The translations under genes were made by a program, and so were the position numbers. The notes beneath the pieces were generated by a model. That model searched no databases. It saw only the letters and a program-made list of their open reading frames with translations, and was not told the origin of the DNA. DNA of 64,000 bases. Origin: Micromonospora sp. C28SCA-DRY-2 (lineage in GTDB: Bacteria > Actinomycetota > Actinomycetes > Mycobacteriales > Micromonosporaceae). How positions within the stretch are numbered: position 1 is the first letter of the stretch; every line of letters starts with the position of its first letter. Of the stretch, positions 16,598-26,465 are shown piece by piece. The stretch covers positions 62,001 through 126,000 of the forward strand of contig NZ_JAUMKD010000006.1 in NCBI RefSeq assembly GCF_030519475.1, given 5' to 3'.

Positions 16598-17185
16598 TCA
16601 ACCGGACTGCAGGGCCAGCTCCTCGACGCCGCGCACCGGCTCGGCCGGCTGCTGGGCGGGTACCCGGGCGAACCGCGTCCACCCGGCGACCACCCGCACG
16701 GCGACGTGCCAGGGCGCCGGGTCGTCGGCGTCGCCCGGCTCGGCGGGCCGGGTCACCGCCACGCCCCAGTGCCGCAGCCGCTCCAGGCTCTCCAGGAAGG
16801 CGGGGTGCCGGGCGAACGCCGGATCGGGGGCGGGCACGGCGACGACCGGCAGGCCGATCGAGGTCGCCTCGTTGAGCAGCCGCAGGGCGAGGTTGTCGTT
16901 GAACCCGTACGCCCACTTGTTGACCAGGTCGAAGCTGGCCGGCGCGACCGCGTACGCGTCGGCCGGCGGCAGCGGGTGCAGCGTCTCGGCCTGCTCGTCG
17001 GTGCGCACCGGATGCCCGGTCAGCTCGGCGAGGGCGGCGGGGTCGACGGCGTCGGCGGTGGCGGCGACCGCGTGGACCTGCCAACCCAGTTCCTGGCAGC
17101 CGGCGATGAACTCGGCGAGCCCGGCGGCGGGTTCGGCGTGGCAGACGATGAGATGGAGGGCGGGGGATCGGGTCTTCCCGGGCAT
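16598..17185 (-). CDS. HFCD-family flavoprotein (phosphopantothenoylcysteine decarboxylase-like)
   Basis: A 195-residue member of the homo-oligomeric FMN-containing Cys decarboxylase family. The N-terminal Rossmann-like strand HLIVCHAEPAAGLAEFI is followed by LTGHPVRTDEQ, ADAYAVAPASFDLVNKWAYG (the FMN-binding stretch with the family asparagine) and LPVVAVPAPDPAFARHPAFL. The canonical catalytic histidine of CoaC-type decarboxylases is not obvious, so the exact reaction is unknown. CoaBC itself is longer. A GGAG site precedes the ATG at 17185. The gene lies between proC and a muramidase gene, with no evident pathway link. Confidence 0.75.
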   Translation of the reverse strand: MPGKTRSPALHLIVCHAEPAAGLAEFIAGCQELGWQVHAVAATADAVDPAALAELTGHPVRTDEQAETLHPLPPADAYAVAPASFDLVNKWAYGFNDNLALRLLNEATSIGLPVVAVPAPDPAFARHPAFLESLERLRHWGVAVTRPAEPGDADDPAPWHVAVRVVAGWTRFARVPAQQPAEPVRGVEELALQSG

Positions 17186-17382
17186 GGCGCTCCTATCGGC
17201 ATGGGTGTCCCGCGCGCCAGTCGTACGGCTGCCGCCGGTGCTCCGGCGGGACGTCGATCGCCTGGTCACCGGCGATCGCGCCGATCGAGTGGCGGCCGGA
17301 TGTCCGTGTGGGTCCCGAAGCCGAGGGTAGCGAGCCGCCCGCCGACGTGAGCCGGTTTCCGGTGAACTGGCCGGGCCGACGG

Positions 17383-17422
17383 AAAAACGGCGCCGGGCTG
17401 ATCGACGGATCAGCCCGGCGCC
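17383..17422 (-). terminator. Rho-independent terminator of the NamZ-type gene
   Basis: A perfect 15-bp stem (17389-17403 with 17408-17422) and a 4-nt loop. On the minus strand it is followed by a T5 tract (complement of 17383-17387). It begins 18 bp after the stop of the minus-strand muramidase gene. This is the clearest classical terminator in the window. Confidence 0.88.
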
Positions 17423-17439
17423 GCCACGTCGGACGGTCC

Positions 17440-18732
17440 TCAGTAGAGCAGGTACGGGGCGCGGCGCCGGTTGAAGTCGGCCAGCTCGTCGGCCCAGGCG
17501 CCGACCACGTCGTCCACGTCGGCGCCCGCGTCGATCATCGTGCGCAGCCGGGGCGAGCCGGTCAGCTTGTCGATCCAGTACGGCCGCACGGTGTCCCAGG
17601 AGTCCCGCCGCCAGGCGAACGCCGGGTACTTGTGCGCCTCGACCAGCATGGCCACGGCGGTGCGGATCGGGTCGTACGCGGCCCGGTCGACGACCTTCAC
17701 CTCGACGCCGGCGCAGAGCTTGTTGAGCAGCGCCGGCTTCTGCCCGGCGGAGGTCGGCGTGAAGTACGCCTCGCGGAACTCGACGCCCGGCAGCTCCCGG
17801 GCGTTGAGCCGGTCGGACCAGTGGTAGTCGAAGTCGGTGGCCAGCCCGCCGATCAGCTCGAACGGCCGGCAGGTGCCCCGCCCCTCGGTGATCGAGGCGA
17901 CGCCCTCGAACAGCCCGGTGCCCGGGTAGACCAGCGCGGTGTCCGGAGTGGGCATGTTCGGGCTGGGCATCACCCAGGGCAGGTCGGTGTCGGCGGCGAG
18001 CTTGTCGCGCTTCCAGTGTCGACAGCGGACGACGTGCAGGTCCGCCTGGCCGCCGGCCTCGGCCGGCAGGAACTCGGCGTTGAAGAACCGGGCCAGCTCG
18101 CCCACCGTCATGCCGTGCTGCTGGACGATCTCCTTCAGCCCCACCCCCGAGGTGTAGGCGCTGGTCATCATCGGCCCGTACGCCCGGCCGCCGACCGGGT
18201 TGGGCCGGTCCAGCACGACGTACCGCTTGCCGGTCCGGGCGGCGGCCATCATCGAGGTGTACATCGTCCAGATGTAGGTGTAGAAGCGGGCGCCCACGTC
18301 CTGGATGTCGAAGACCACGGTGTCGACGCCGGCCTGGGTGAACATCGTCTCCCACTTGGCCAGCGACGCCCCGTACGCGTCGTAGACGGTGATCCCGGTG
18401 CGGGCGTCGACGCCGGTGCCCTCGCTGCCGCCGGCCTGCGCCGAGCCGCGGAACCCGTGCTCGGGGCCGAACGCGGCGGCCAGCTGGACCGCGTCGGAGG
18501 CGTGCATCAGGTCGACCAGGTGCCGGTAGGACCCGTCGACACCGGTCGGATTCGAGATCACGCCGACCCGCTGGCCGGCGAGTTCGCTGAAGCCGGACCG
18601 GACGAGCACGTCCAGGCCGGTCTCCACGCGGCGGATGCCGGGCACTGCGGCGCCGGGTGAGCCGGGGGCCGCCGCCGCGACCGCTCCCGCGGTCACCGCA
18701 CCCGCACCGGCCAGGAACTTCCTACGCTCCAC
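17440..18732 (-). CDS. Exported DUF1343 protein, NamZ-type exo-beta-N-acetylmuramidase
   Basis: A 430-residue secreted protein that probably removes terminal N-acetylmuramic acid from peptidoglycan fragments, the activity known for NamZ (DUF1343). The N-terminus carries a Tat-like signal (ERRKFLAGAGAVTAGAV). The mature part has RVGVISNPTGVDGSYRHL, FGPEHGFRGSAQAG, VYDAYG, VVFDIQDVGARFYTYIWTM, LDRPNPVGG and the late GRGTCRPFELIGG, which match the family. The GTG start has a GGGAGG site upstream. Recycling of cell wall debris is the likely role, fitting the nearby chitinase and lipase genes. A strong terminator follows. Confidence 0.87.
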   Translation of the reverse strand: MERRKFLAGAGAVTAGAVAAAAPGSPGAAVPGIRRVETGLDVLVRSGFSELAGQRVGVISNPTGVDGSYRHLVDLMHASDAVQLAAAFGPEHGFRGSAQAGGSEGTGVDARTGITVYDAYGASLAKWETMFTQAGVDTVVFDIQDVGARFYTYIWTMYTSMMAAARTGKRYVVLDRPNPVGGRAYGPMMTSAYTSGVGLKEIVQQHGMTVGELARFFNAEFLPAEAGGQADLHVVRCRHWKRDKLAADTDLPWVMPSPNMPTPDTALVYPGTGLFEGVASITEGRGTCRPFELIGGLATDFDYHWSDRLNARELPGVEFREAYFTPTSAGQKPALLNKLCAGVEVKVVDRAAYDPIRTAVAMLVEAHKYPAFAWRRDSWDTVRPYWIDKLTGSPRLRTMIDAGADVDDVVGAWADELADFNRRRAPYLLY

Positions 18733-18854
18733 GGTCGACCTCCCGTCGTGGTTTCGTTGAAACTTAACTACACGTCAATGGCCCGTCAAGGAAGGTTAGC
18801 TACAAGAGCGGCGGGTGAGCTGCGGGTGCGGCCGCAGTCCGGCCCGGAGTGCCC

Positions 18855-18860
18855 CATACT
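18855..18860 (+). promoter_or_regulatory. -10 box of a leaderless promoter
   Basis: CATACT ends 6 bp before the GTG at 18867, with no Shine-Dalgarno sequence in between. The transcript would begin at or next to the start codon, as with other leaderless starts in this window. Confidence 0.55.
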
Positions 18861-18866
18861 GGCCGG

Positions 18867-19256
18867 GTGTTCACACTCGCCCAGGCCCGGCACCTGGTGG
18901 CCACCCTGCGCCCCCGCGTCGACGAGCTGATCCGGCTCCGGGCCGACCTGGCCGAACTCCGCGCCGACCTGGCTCGGGAGGGCGCCAGCCCGCTCGGCGG
19001 GCGGGCCGAGGTCAAGGGGCTGGAGGCGCGGCTGCACGCCGTGCTGGACGAGCTGCACCAGCACGACATCCAGGTGAAGGGGATCGCCCCGGTGCTGCTC
19101 GACTTCCCCGGCGAGCGGGACGGCCGGCCGGTGCTCTGGTGCTGGCTGGAGGGGGACCCGGACCTGAACTGGTACCACCGCGTGGAGTGCGGCTTCGCCG
19201 GCCGCCGCCCGGTCTGGCCGGACTCCCGCTCCGGCCGCCGGTCAGCCGGCGGCTGA
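18867..19256 (+). CDS. DUF2203-family protein
   Basis: A 129-residue protein of unknown function found widely in bacteria. It is mostly helical in its first two thirds: VFTLAQARHLVATLRPRVDE, LRADLAELRADL, LEARLHAVLDELHQHDIQVKG. Then comes the conserved block VLLDFPGERDGRPVLWCWL followed by a Trp/Tyr/His segment DLNWYHRVECGFAGRRP. I choose the GTG at 18867 because family members start just before FTLAxA and a -10 box sits 6 bp upstream. The 3' end overlaps the convergent sortase gene by 15 bp. No membrane segment is present. Confidence 0.78.
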   Translation: MFTLAQARHLVATLRPRVDELIRLRADLAELRADLAREGASPLGGRAEVKGLEARLHAVLDELHQHDIQVKGIAPVLLDFPGERDGRPVLWCWLEGDPDLNWYHRVECGFAGRRPVWPDSRSGRRSAGG

Positions 19257-20030
19257 CCGGGGCAGCGGGTCGCCGGCCGGCTCGGCGACGGCGAAGACCA
19301 CCAGGTTGTCCCGGTAGTGGCCGCGGCGGCGGTCGAACTCGCCGCCGCAGGTGACCAGGCGCAGCTCCGGGCCCGGCGTCGGGCCGTACACCGCGCTGGT
19401 CGGGAAGCGGTCCTTGCCGGCGCGCAGCGTGCCGGTGACCCGGAACGGCACCACCCGGTCGCCGCGCCACACCTGCACCCGGTCACCCGGGCGCAACTCG
19501 CCGAGCCGGGCGAAGACGGCCGGCCCGTCCCGCGAGTCCAGGTGCCCGGCAATCACCGCCGGGCCCGGGTCGCCGGGGGCGGGGCCGCCGCCGTACCAGC
19601 CGGCGCGGTCGAAATCGGACGGCGCGGCCAGGGCGCCGGCCGCGTCCAGACCGAGCACGCTGAGCGGGGAGTCCACGCCGATCCGCGCCACCCGGAGCCG
19701 GCTGGGTGGGCCGGCGGCCGCCGCGCAGTCCGTCGCGCAGCCCGGACCCGCTGCCGGCGCGGGCCAGGTGGCCCCGAGTGCCGGCGCGGGCCGGGTGGCC
19801 GCGCCCGGGGCTGCCGGCCGGTCGGACCAGGACAGGGTTGCCGGTAGGTCGGACCGGCTCACGGCCGGACCGGGTGGGGCGGCCCGGCCGGCGGCCGGCG
19901 GGGGCGGGGCGGACCCGCCGAGGGCCGGCCCGACACCGGCCGCCAGGCAGAGGGCCGCGCCGGCCGCGACCAGCGCCGCCGGGCGTACCCGCCGGCGCCG
20001 CCGGACCGCCGGGCCGGGTCCGCCGGTCAC
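19242..20030 (-). CDS. Class F-like sortase
   Basis: A 262-residue membrane-anchored cysteine transpeptidase. After a short arginine-rich cytoplasmic start there is one hydrophobic helix (PAALVAAGAALCLAAGVGPA), a long proline/alanine-rich linker and then the sortase barrel. The barrel shows VIAGHLDSRDGPAVF (catalytic His), LRLVTCGGEFD (catalytic Cys in TC) and HYRDNLVVFAV (Arg). A sortase of this class would attach surface proteins to the cell envelope. The GTG start overlaps the stop of the DUF4397 gene as GTGA, so the two are translationally coupled. This strongly suggests enzyme and substrate. The 3' end overlaps the DUF2203 gene on the other strand. Confidence 0.86.
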   Translation of the reverse strand: MTGGPGPAVRRRRRVRPAALVAAGAALCLAAGVGPALGGSAPPPPAAGRAAPPGPAVSRSDLPATLSWSDRPAAPGAATRPAPALGATWPAPAAGPGCATDCAAAAGPPSRLRVARIGVDSPLSVLGLDAAGALAAPSDFDRAGWYGGGPAPGDPGPAVIAGHLDSRDGPAVFARLGELRPGDRVQVWRGDRVVPFRVTGTLRAGKDRFPTSAVYGPTPGPELRLVTCGGEFDRRRGHYRDNLVVFAVAEPAGDPLPRSAAG

Positions 20031-20878
20031 CAGGGGGTACGCCGCCGGCGCAGCAGCACCAGCCCCGCCCCGACGAGCCCGGCCCCGGCCAGCCCGAGCA
20101 GCGGGTACGCCGACCGCTCCGGCCGCGCGGTGCCCCCCGCGCCGGTGTCCACACCCCCGGCCGGCACCACCGAACCGCCCTGGGCGTCCTGGCGCAGCTC
20201 GGTGGTGAGCCCGCCCCGCTTCGCGTCGAGCACCAGCAGCGAGTAGACCGCGCCGCGGGTCAGCTCGACCGCTGCCTCGGTGGTCGGGCCACCCGCGCCG
20301 CCGAGGCGCAGCCGCCACCGGCCCGGCTCCAGCTCGTGGTAGTCGGTGGTGGTGGCGAACGGCACGCCCTCGGCGATCCGTGGCCCGTCGGCGGCCGCCA
20401 CGTCGAGCACCGGGGCGCGTACCGAGGCCTGCACGACGCGGAGCTTGGCCCGGCCGGGCGGCGGTGCGCTGAGGTCGTCGTGCAGCACCCGCAGCCCCAG
20501 GTCGGCGTGCCGCCCCACCCCGGCCACCGTGTACGCCGCGCCGCTGCTCACCGCCACCTCGGTGGTCAGCACCGGCGGTTCGTCGGCCGGTGCGCCCGCC
20601 TCGCGCATGGCCACCGCGTACCGCCCGGCCGGCAGCGGGAGGTACCGGGAGACCACCCCGTAGCCGACGGCCGGGAAGACCTGCGGCTCCGACCGGTCGG
20701 GCGCGGCCAGGTAGACGTCCACGGCGGGGGTGTCGGGGGAGAGGTGCGCCAGCCGCACGTACCCGACGGTCGCCGCACCGGCGGCCGGCGCGGCGGCGGC
20801 GGTCGCCAGCCCGGCGCCGAGCAGGAGCGCGCCGGCTCCGGCGAGCAGGCGGCGCGGCGTGGTCCGAAGCAGGTGCAT
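20027..20878 (-). CDS. Exported DUF4397 protein with C-terminal anchor, likely sortase substrate
   Basis: A 283-residue surface protein. It has a signal peptide (RRLLAGAGALLLGAGLATAA, cleavage near AGAA), then two DUF4397-type beta repeats (VGYVRLAHLSPDTPAVDVYL and AKLRVVQASVRAPVLDV are their starts). At the C-terminus a linker leads to a hydrophobic helix (YPLLGLAGAGLVGAGLVLL) and a tail RRRRTPW. This tripartite end looks like a cell-wall sorting signal, but no standard LPxTG is visible. A stretch PAGGVDTG near the helix may be the recognition site. The gene directly precedes and overlaps the sortase, consistent with a dedicated pair. The function of DUF4397 is unknown. Confidence 0.83.
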   Translation of the reverse strand: MHLLRTTPRRLLAGAGALLLGAGLATAAAAPAAGAATVGYVRLAHLSPDTPAVDVYLAAPDRSEPQVFPAVGYGVVSRYLPLPAGRYAVAMREAGAPADEPPVLTTEVAVSSGAAYTVAGVGRHADLGLRVLHDDLSAPPPGRAKLRVVQASVRAPVLDVAAADGPRIAEGVPFATTTDYHELEPGRWRLRLGGAGGPTTEAAVELTRGAVYSLLVLDAKRGGLTTELRQDAQGGSVVPAGGVDTGAGGTARPERSAYPLLGLAGAGLVGAGLVLLRRRRTPW

Positions 20879-21120
20879 GTCGCCTCCGGAGTGGACGGTG
20901 AGGATGCGTCCGGTAGAGAGTCCCGTCTGTGGGACTGCGGCGCAATCCTGGCGCGACCGACACGCCGGGACTCCGTCCGGTCACCCTGCGTCCGCCGTCC
21001 TCGCGGGCGCCGGGGGCGGCGGAAATCGCCACTGACCGACGCCGCACCGGCAGGATCTTTCCTTCGTCGATATTTAGTGATATCTATCTCGCACCGATCC
21101 TCCTACCCCCGGAGCGCGAC

Positions 21121-21927
21121 GTGCGGAAATCCCGTCTGGCAACCCTCGCCATCAGCCTGGTCACCACCGTGGCCGCCACCCTCGCCATCGCGGTCGGGCC
21201 GGCTCAGGCCGCCCCCGCCGACCACTACGTCGCCCTCGGCGACTCGTACTCCTCCGGCGTGGGCGCCGGCAGCTACACCGCCGAGAGCGGCTCCTGCCAG
21301 CGCAGCACGAACGCCTATCCGGCGCTCTACGCGGCGGCCGTGCGCCCGGCGTCGTACCGCTCGGTCGCCTGCTCGGGCGCCACCACCAGCAGCGTGGTCA
21401 ACACCCAGCTCGCCGCGCTCAGCTCCACCACCTCGCTGGTCAGCATCACGGTCGGCGGCAACGACGTGGGCTTCGCCAACATCATGACCACCTGCGTGCT
21501 CTACGGCACCACCGAGTGTGTGGCGGCGGTGCAGGCGGCCGAGGACAAGGCCCGTGCCGAACTGCCCGCCCTGCTGCGCACCGTCTACACGGGAATCCGC
21601 AACCGGGCGCCCTCGGCCCGGGTGGTGGTCGTCGGCTACCCGGTCTTCTACCAGCTCGGCACGGTCTGCGTCGGGCTCAGCGCCACCTCGCGGGCGAAGA
21701 TCAACGAGGGCATCAACCTGGTCGACGACATCACCCGTAGCGCCGCCCAGGCGGCCGGGTTCACCTTCGCCGACGTCCGGTCCCAGTTCGTCGGCCACCA
21801 GCTGTGCAGCTACGGGGAGAAGTGGCTGCACGCCCTCAACTTCGCCAACCTCGGCATCTCCTACCACCCGACGGCGGCCGGGCAGTCCGGCGGCTACTAC
21901 CCGGTCTTCCGCTCCGTCGCCGGCTGA
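21121..21927 (+). CDS. Secreted SGNH/GDSL lipase
   Basis: A 268-residue extracellular esterase or lipase. The signal peptide has a hydrophobic core ISLVTTVAATLAIAVGPAQA. Catalytic blocks: YVALGDSYSSGVGAG (nucleophile Ser), GGNDVGF (oxyanion Gly/Asn) and the C-terminal SYHPTAAGQSGGY (His, with a nearby acidic partner). Six cysteines in the mature part suggest disulfides, as in related Streptomyces lipases. The GTG start has a GGAG site about 8 bp upstream. A perfect hairpin 12 bp after the stop ends the unit. It acts outside the cell on acyl esters; the natural substrate is not known. Confidence 0.9.
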   Translation: MRKSRLATLAISLVTTVAATLAIAVGPAQAAPADHYVALGDSYSSGVGAGSYTAESGSCQRSTNAYPALYAAAVRPASYRSVACSGATTSSVVNTQLAALSSTTSLVSITVGGNDVGFANIMTTCVLYGTTECVAAVQAAEDKARAELPALLRTVYTGIRNRAPSARVVVVGYPVFYQLGTVCVGLSATSRAKINEGINLVDDITRSAAQAAGFTFADVRSQFVGHQLCSYGEKWLHALNFANLGISYHPTAAGQSGGYYPVFRSVAG

Positions 21928-21939
21928 CGCCGCTGGCCT

Positions 21940-21973
21940 GCGGGGGTGTGATCGAAAGCGGTCACACCCCCGC
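21940..21973 (+). terminator. Perfect hairpin after the lipase gene
   Basis: A perfect 12-bp stem (21940-21951 with 21962-21973; GCGGGGGTGTGA arms) and a 10-nt loop, 12 bp after the lipase stop. There is no T-tract, but position and strength suit a terminator. Confidence 0.65.
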
Positions 21974-22177
21974 ACAGTGCCTGCCTCCGCGGCCGGCGAC
22001 CGCGCCCCGTTTCCACCGGTCGTTCGGCCGTGGACCGGGCGAACATCTCGGCCTGCCGGGCTGCGTGGCGACGCCGCCGGGTTGGACGGGCCGGCGGGGC
22101 GGGTTGGCCGGCGCGGTCGTTCCTCCGGGATCGGCCGGGCGTGTCGTGGCGCCTCGGCCCGCGATGCTCTTCCCGCC

Positions 22178-22255
22178 GTGATCGACACCGTTTCGGCGAT
22201 GTGGCGGCATCCCACGCCTGCGGACACCCCATGCCGCCGACACGGTGTCGATCAC
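22178..22255. repeat. REP-like inverted repeat
   Basis: Arms 22178-22198 and 22235-22255 (core TGATCGACACCGT) pair at 20 of 21 positions, with a loop that can also pair internally. The core is shared with the element at 5748-5824. It lies in the 393-bp gap (21928-22320) between the lipase and the convergent glutathione peroxidase gene. Besides this element and the lipase hairpin I see no gene there. Confidence 0.75.
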
Positions 22256-22320
22256 CGGGGTTGCGCGGCGACCGACGACGGGTGGGCGTCGGGCGGTGAC
22301 CCGGGCGCGGGACGGTCGGG

Positions 22321-22815
22321 TCAGTCCCGGTTGGGCAGTACCTTCTCGATCGCGGCGCGCAACTCGGCGGAGTCCGGGGTCACCGTCGGGGCGAACCGGG
22401 CGGCGACCGTGCCGTCCGGCGCGACCAGGAACTTCTCGAAGTTCCACCGCACGTCGCCGGTGTGCCCCTCGGCGTCCGGGGTGGACACCAGCGCCGCGTA
22501 GAGCGGGTGCCGGCCGCGGCCGTTGACGTCGACCTTCTCCGTCAGCGGGAAGGTCACCCCGTAGTTGACCTGGCAGAAGTCGCTGATCTCGGCGGCGCTG
22601 CCCGGCTCCTGCCCGGCGAACTGGTTGCACGGCACGCCGAGCACCACCAGGCCGCGGTCGGCGTACTCCTCGTACAGCGCCTGGAGGCCGGCGTACTGCG
22701 GGGTGAGGCCGCAGCGGGAGGCGACGTTGACCACCAGCAGGGCCCGGCCGCGGTAGCGGGCGAGGTCGGCCGGGCCGCCGCCGAGGGCGTCGATCGGGGT
22801 GTCGAAGACGGTCAT
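22321..22815 (-). CDS. Glutathione peroxidase-family thiol peroxidase
   Basis: A 164-residue peroxidase that reduces peroxides, in bacteria usually with thioredoxin as donor. The peroxidatic cysteine is in VVNVASRCGLTPQY. The second conserved block LGVPCNQFAGQEPG (with the resolving-type Cys and catalytic Gln) and the Trp/Asn motif VRWNFEKFLV are intact. It is a cysteine enzyme, not a selenoprotein, since the codon is TGC. Length is normal and there is no signal peptide, so it is cytoplasmic. The gene stands alone with the REP-like element beyond its 3' end. Confidence 0.92.
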   Translation of the reverse strand: MTVFDTPIDALGGGPADLARYRGRALLVVNVASRCGLTPQYAGLQALYEEYADRGLVVLGVPCNQFAGQEPGSAAEISDFCQVNYGVTFPLTEKVDVNGRGRHPLYAALVSTPDAEGHTGDVRWNFEKFLVAPDGTVAARFAPTVTPDSAELRAAIEKVLPNRD

Positions 22816-22982
22816 GCACCGAGGTTACGCGCTCGCCGCCGGGCGTAGAGAAGCCTCCCCACCGCGCGCCACGAAGGCTTCCCGCCGCACGCCGGCCGAC
22901 CTCCCCGACGAGCCGGGGAAATCGAAACATGCACATCTTGACGAAGTGATGACGTCGTGAGTAGCGTCTCAGCAATCATTTT

Positions 22983-22993
22983 GGAAAGTTTCC
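22983..22993. promoter_or_regulatory. Palindrome upstream of the chitinase gene
   Basis: GGAAAGTTTCC, a perfect 11-bp palindrome, flanked by TT and TAAC, lies 23 bp before the chitinase ATG. AT-rich palindromes at this position often bind carbon-source regulators in actinomycetes. The protein that binds is unknown. Confidence 0.5.
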
Positions 22994-23015
22994 TAACTGT
23001 TTGGGGAGACGCCAC

Positions 23016-24641
<1,626 letters not shown>

Positions 24642-24669
24642 GCCGTAGGCCGACGCACCACCCACACGG

Positions 24670-24700
24670 CGGGGAGGGACCACGCACCGGTCCCTCCCCG
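24670..24700. terminator. Bidirectional hairpin between chitinase and AraC genes
   Basis: A perfect 12-bp stem (24670-24681 with 24689-24700; CGGGGAGGGACC arms) and a 7-nt loop in the 69-bp convergent gap. No T-tract on either side. Confidence 0.65.
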
Positions 24701-24710
24701 CCCGGTGGTG

Positions 24711-25712
24711 TCAGCGGGGCCGACGTGGCATCGAGCGGTCGCGGTGCTCCTGCGGGGAGAACCCGTACCGGGCCCGGAACACCCGGCTGAAGTGGGCGCT
24801 GTCCCGGAACCCCCACCGCGCGGCGACGGTCCGCACGGACAGGCCGCGCAGCCGCTCGTCGGCCAGGTCCCGGTGGCAGCGGGCCAGCCGCCGGTTGCGG
24901 ATCAGCGCCGCCACGGTGGTGTCGGCGTCCTCGAAGAGCCGGTGCAGCGTGCGCAGCGAGACGTGGTGCGCGGTGGCCACCGTGGCCGGTCTCAACTCCG
25001 GGTCGCCCAGGTGCCGCTCCACGAACGCCTCGACCCCGGCGCGCAGGCCGGTGGCCCGGACCTCCGTCGGCAGCGTCTCCTCGATGTCCAGCCGCTGGGC
25101 GAGGGTGCCGGCGACGAGGTCCAGGGCGACCGTGTCGAGGCGGACGGCGTCGGCCGGGGCGTACTGCTCGGGATGGCCGACGACCTGCCGGATGAACTGG
25201 GCGAGCAGCAGCCCCATGCCGGCGCCCGCCGGGATCTCGGCGGCCAGCAGCCGGTCGGCCCGCCGGGCCGGTATGGGCAGCGCGGCCGGTGGCACCAGGG
25301 CGGTGACCGTGCTGAGCGGTCCGGCGGTGGGCCCGTCCGGGCGGTGCCACGAGCCGTGCGGCCGACCGGTGTGCACGAAGGCGAACCCGTGCGGGCCGAG
25401 GCGCGTCTCCCGGCGGTCCTGGATCATCGCGCCGTGCCCGGACAGCGGCAGCGCGAGGTGGTACATCTCCGGGTCGGAGCGGCGGATGTGGCGGGCGGTG
25501 CGCCGCATGTCGAGCGAGGGGTAGCGCCACGAGGAGAGCTTCACCGTGCCCAGGTCGACGACCCGGGCGGAGGCGGTGAAGTCGTGGGCGTGCGGGCTGT
25601 CCACGCGCGCCGGCGCCGACTCCCGGGCGACCAGTTCCTGCCAGAAGTCGAACCGCTCGGCCGCGGGCAGCATAGCGGTGTCGATCGACGCCGTCCCGAG
25701 AATCCCCGTCAC
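24711..25712 (-). CDS. AraC-family transcriptional regulator
   Basis: A 333-residue regulator. The N-terminal ~170 residues form an AraC-binding-like sensor (RFDFWQELVARESAP, LALPLSGHGAMIQDRRETRL). The C-terminal ~100 residues hold two HTH motifs: VSLRTLHRLFEDADTTVAAL and, near the end, GFRDSAHFSRVFRARYGFSP. The start is uncertain: I take GTG at 25712, but ATG at 25676 (MLPAAERFDFW) is also possible. Its effector is unknown. It ends 69 bp from the convergent chitinase gene, which is not evidence that it controls that gene. Confidence 0.87.
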   Translation of the reverse strand: MTGILGTASIDTAMLPAAERFDFWQELVARESAPARVDSPHAHDFTASARVVDLGTVKLSSWRYPSLDMRRTARHIRRSDPEMYHLALPLSGHGAMIQDRRETRLGPHGFAFVHTGRPHGSWHRPDGPTAGPLSTVTALVPPAALPIPARRADRLLAAEIPAGAGMGLLLAQFIRQVVGHPEQYAPADAVRLDTVALDLVAGTLAQRLDIEETLPTEVRATGLRAGVEAFVERHLGDPELRPATVATAHHVSLRTLHRLFEDADTTVAALIRNRRLARCHRDLADERLRGLSVRTVAARWGFRDSAHFSRVFRARYGFSPQEHRDRSMPRRPR

Positions 25713-25895
25713 CCCCGCCACTGTCGTCGCGGTCGCGCCGGGATCGGCCGCGGATGTCCACCGGCCGTCGGCACCGCCTCGACTGGAAGCAATGCTGCCA
25801 GAGAGCGTCCGCGCCTGACGAGCGGGCATGTGGGTGGGTGGATGTGACAGACTCGCGGCTCGGTATGTCTGGATGACCCGTCGACGGAGGTGGCG

Positions 25896-26378
25896 ATGCG
25901 CGTGACGCACCGGAGGCTGGCGGCGACCGCCGCCCTGCTCGCGACCCTGCCGATCACCCTGCTCGGCTGCGGTCTGATCAAGGAGGACGACCCGGCGACC
26001 AAGCCCGGCCGGGCGCCCGCCGAGGAGGCGAGCGCGCGGGCCCGGGAGCGGGTGCAGGCGTACCTCGACGCGATGACCGCCAAGGACGTGGCCGCCGGCC
26101 GCAGCCAGTTCTGCGCGACCGCGCACGAGAGTTTCGACGCCGCCGCGACCGGCCCGAACGGCGACTTCGCCGACCACTTCCAGGTGCCGCAGGCCGAGAT
26201 CACCGACATCCGGCCCGGCCCCCGGGGGCAGGAGGTCAGCACCTCGGTCTCGATCACCGTCGGCTCCCGCAAGGCCACCCGGTCGCTGCTGTTCACCGTC
26301 ACCCGCAACGGCGCCGACTGGTGCATCGCCGGCGAGGAGCCGGGCGGGCACACTCCGGCCCCCGCCGTCACGCCCTGA
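25896..26378 (+). CDS. Putative lipoprotein
   Basis: A 160-residue exported lipoprotein of unknown function. The signal peptide LAATAALLATLPITLLGCG ends in a good lipobox (LLGC), so it should be lipid-anchored on the outer face of the membrane. The mature part is charged, with an NTF2-like or SnoaL-like pattern (VQAYLDAMTAKDVAAGRSQF, then strands VSTSVSITVGSR and LLFTVTRNGADWCIAGEE). Two other cysteines (FCATA and WCIAG) may pair. The ATG at 25896 has GGAGG 5 bp upstream. It stands between the divergent AraC gene and aroG. Confidence 0.78.
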   Translation: MRVTHRRLAATAALLATLPITLLGCGLIKEDDPATKPGRAPAEEASARARERVQAYLDAMTAKDVAAGRSQFCATAHESFDAAATGPNGDFADHFQVPQAEITDIRPGPRGQEVSTSVSITVGSRKATRSLLFTVTRNGADWCIAGEEPGGHTPAPAVTP

Positions 26379-26452
26379 CCTGCGGGTGGGTGAGACGCCT
26401 CTCATCAGCCGGAACCGGACCCCTCGCCGGTCGGCGGGCCCGGCGGTCGCCG

Positions 26453-26458
26453 TACGCT
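26453..26458 (+). promoter_or_regulatory. -10 box of a leaderless aroG promoter
   Basis: TACGCT ends 7 bp before the aroG ATG and there is no ribosome-binding site, so the mRNA probably starts at the ATG. Confidence 0.6.
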
Positions 26459-26465
26459 TTCTGGC

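Noticed and set aside
19242..21047. A 601-codon minus-strand reading frame over sortase and DUF4397 genes
   Set aside because: Only its C-terminal 262 residues are the sortase. The rest lies in a different frame from the DUF4397 gene, which has a good signal peptide and domain. GC-rich DNA leaves long frames open.
22983..22993. DasR operator for the chitinase
   Set aside because: The palindrome GGAAAGTTTCC does not fit the DasR consensus (TGGTCTAGACCA-like), so I list it only as an unassigned palindrome.
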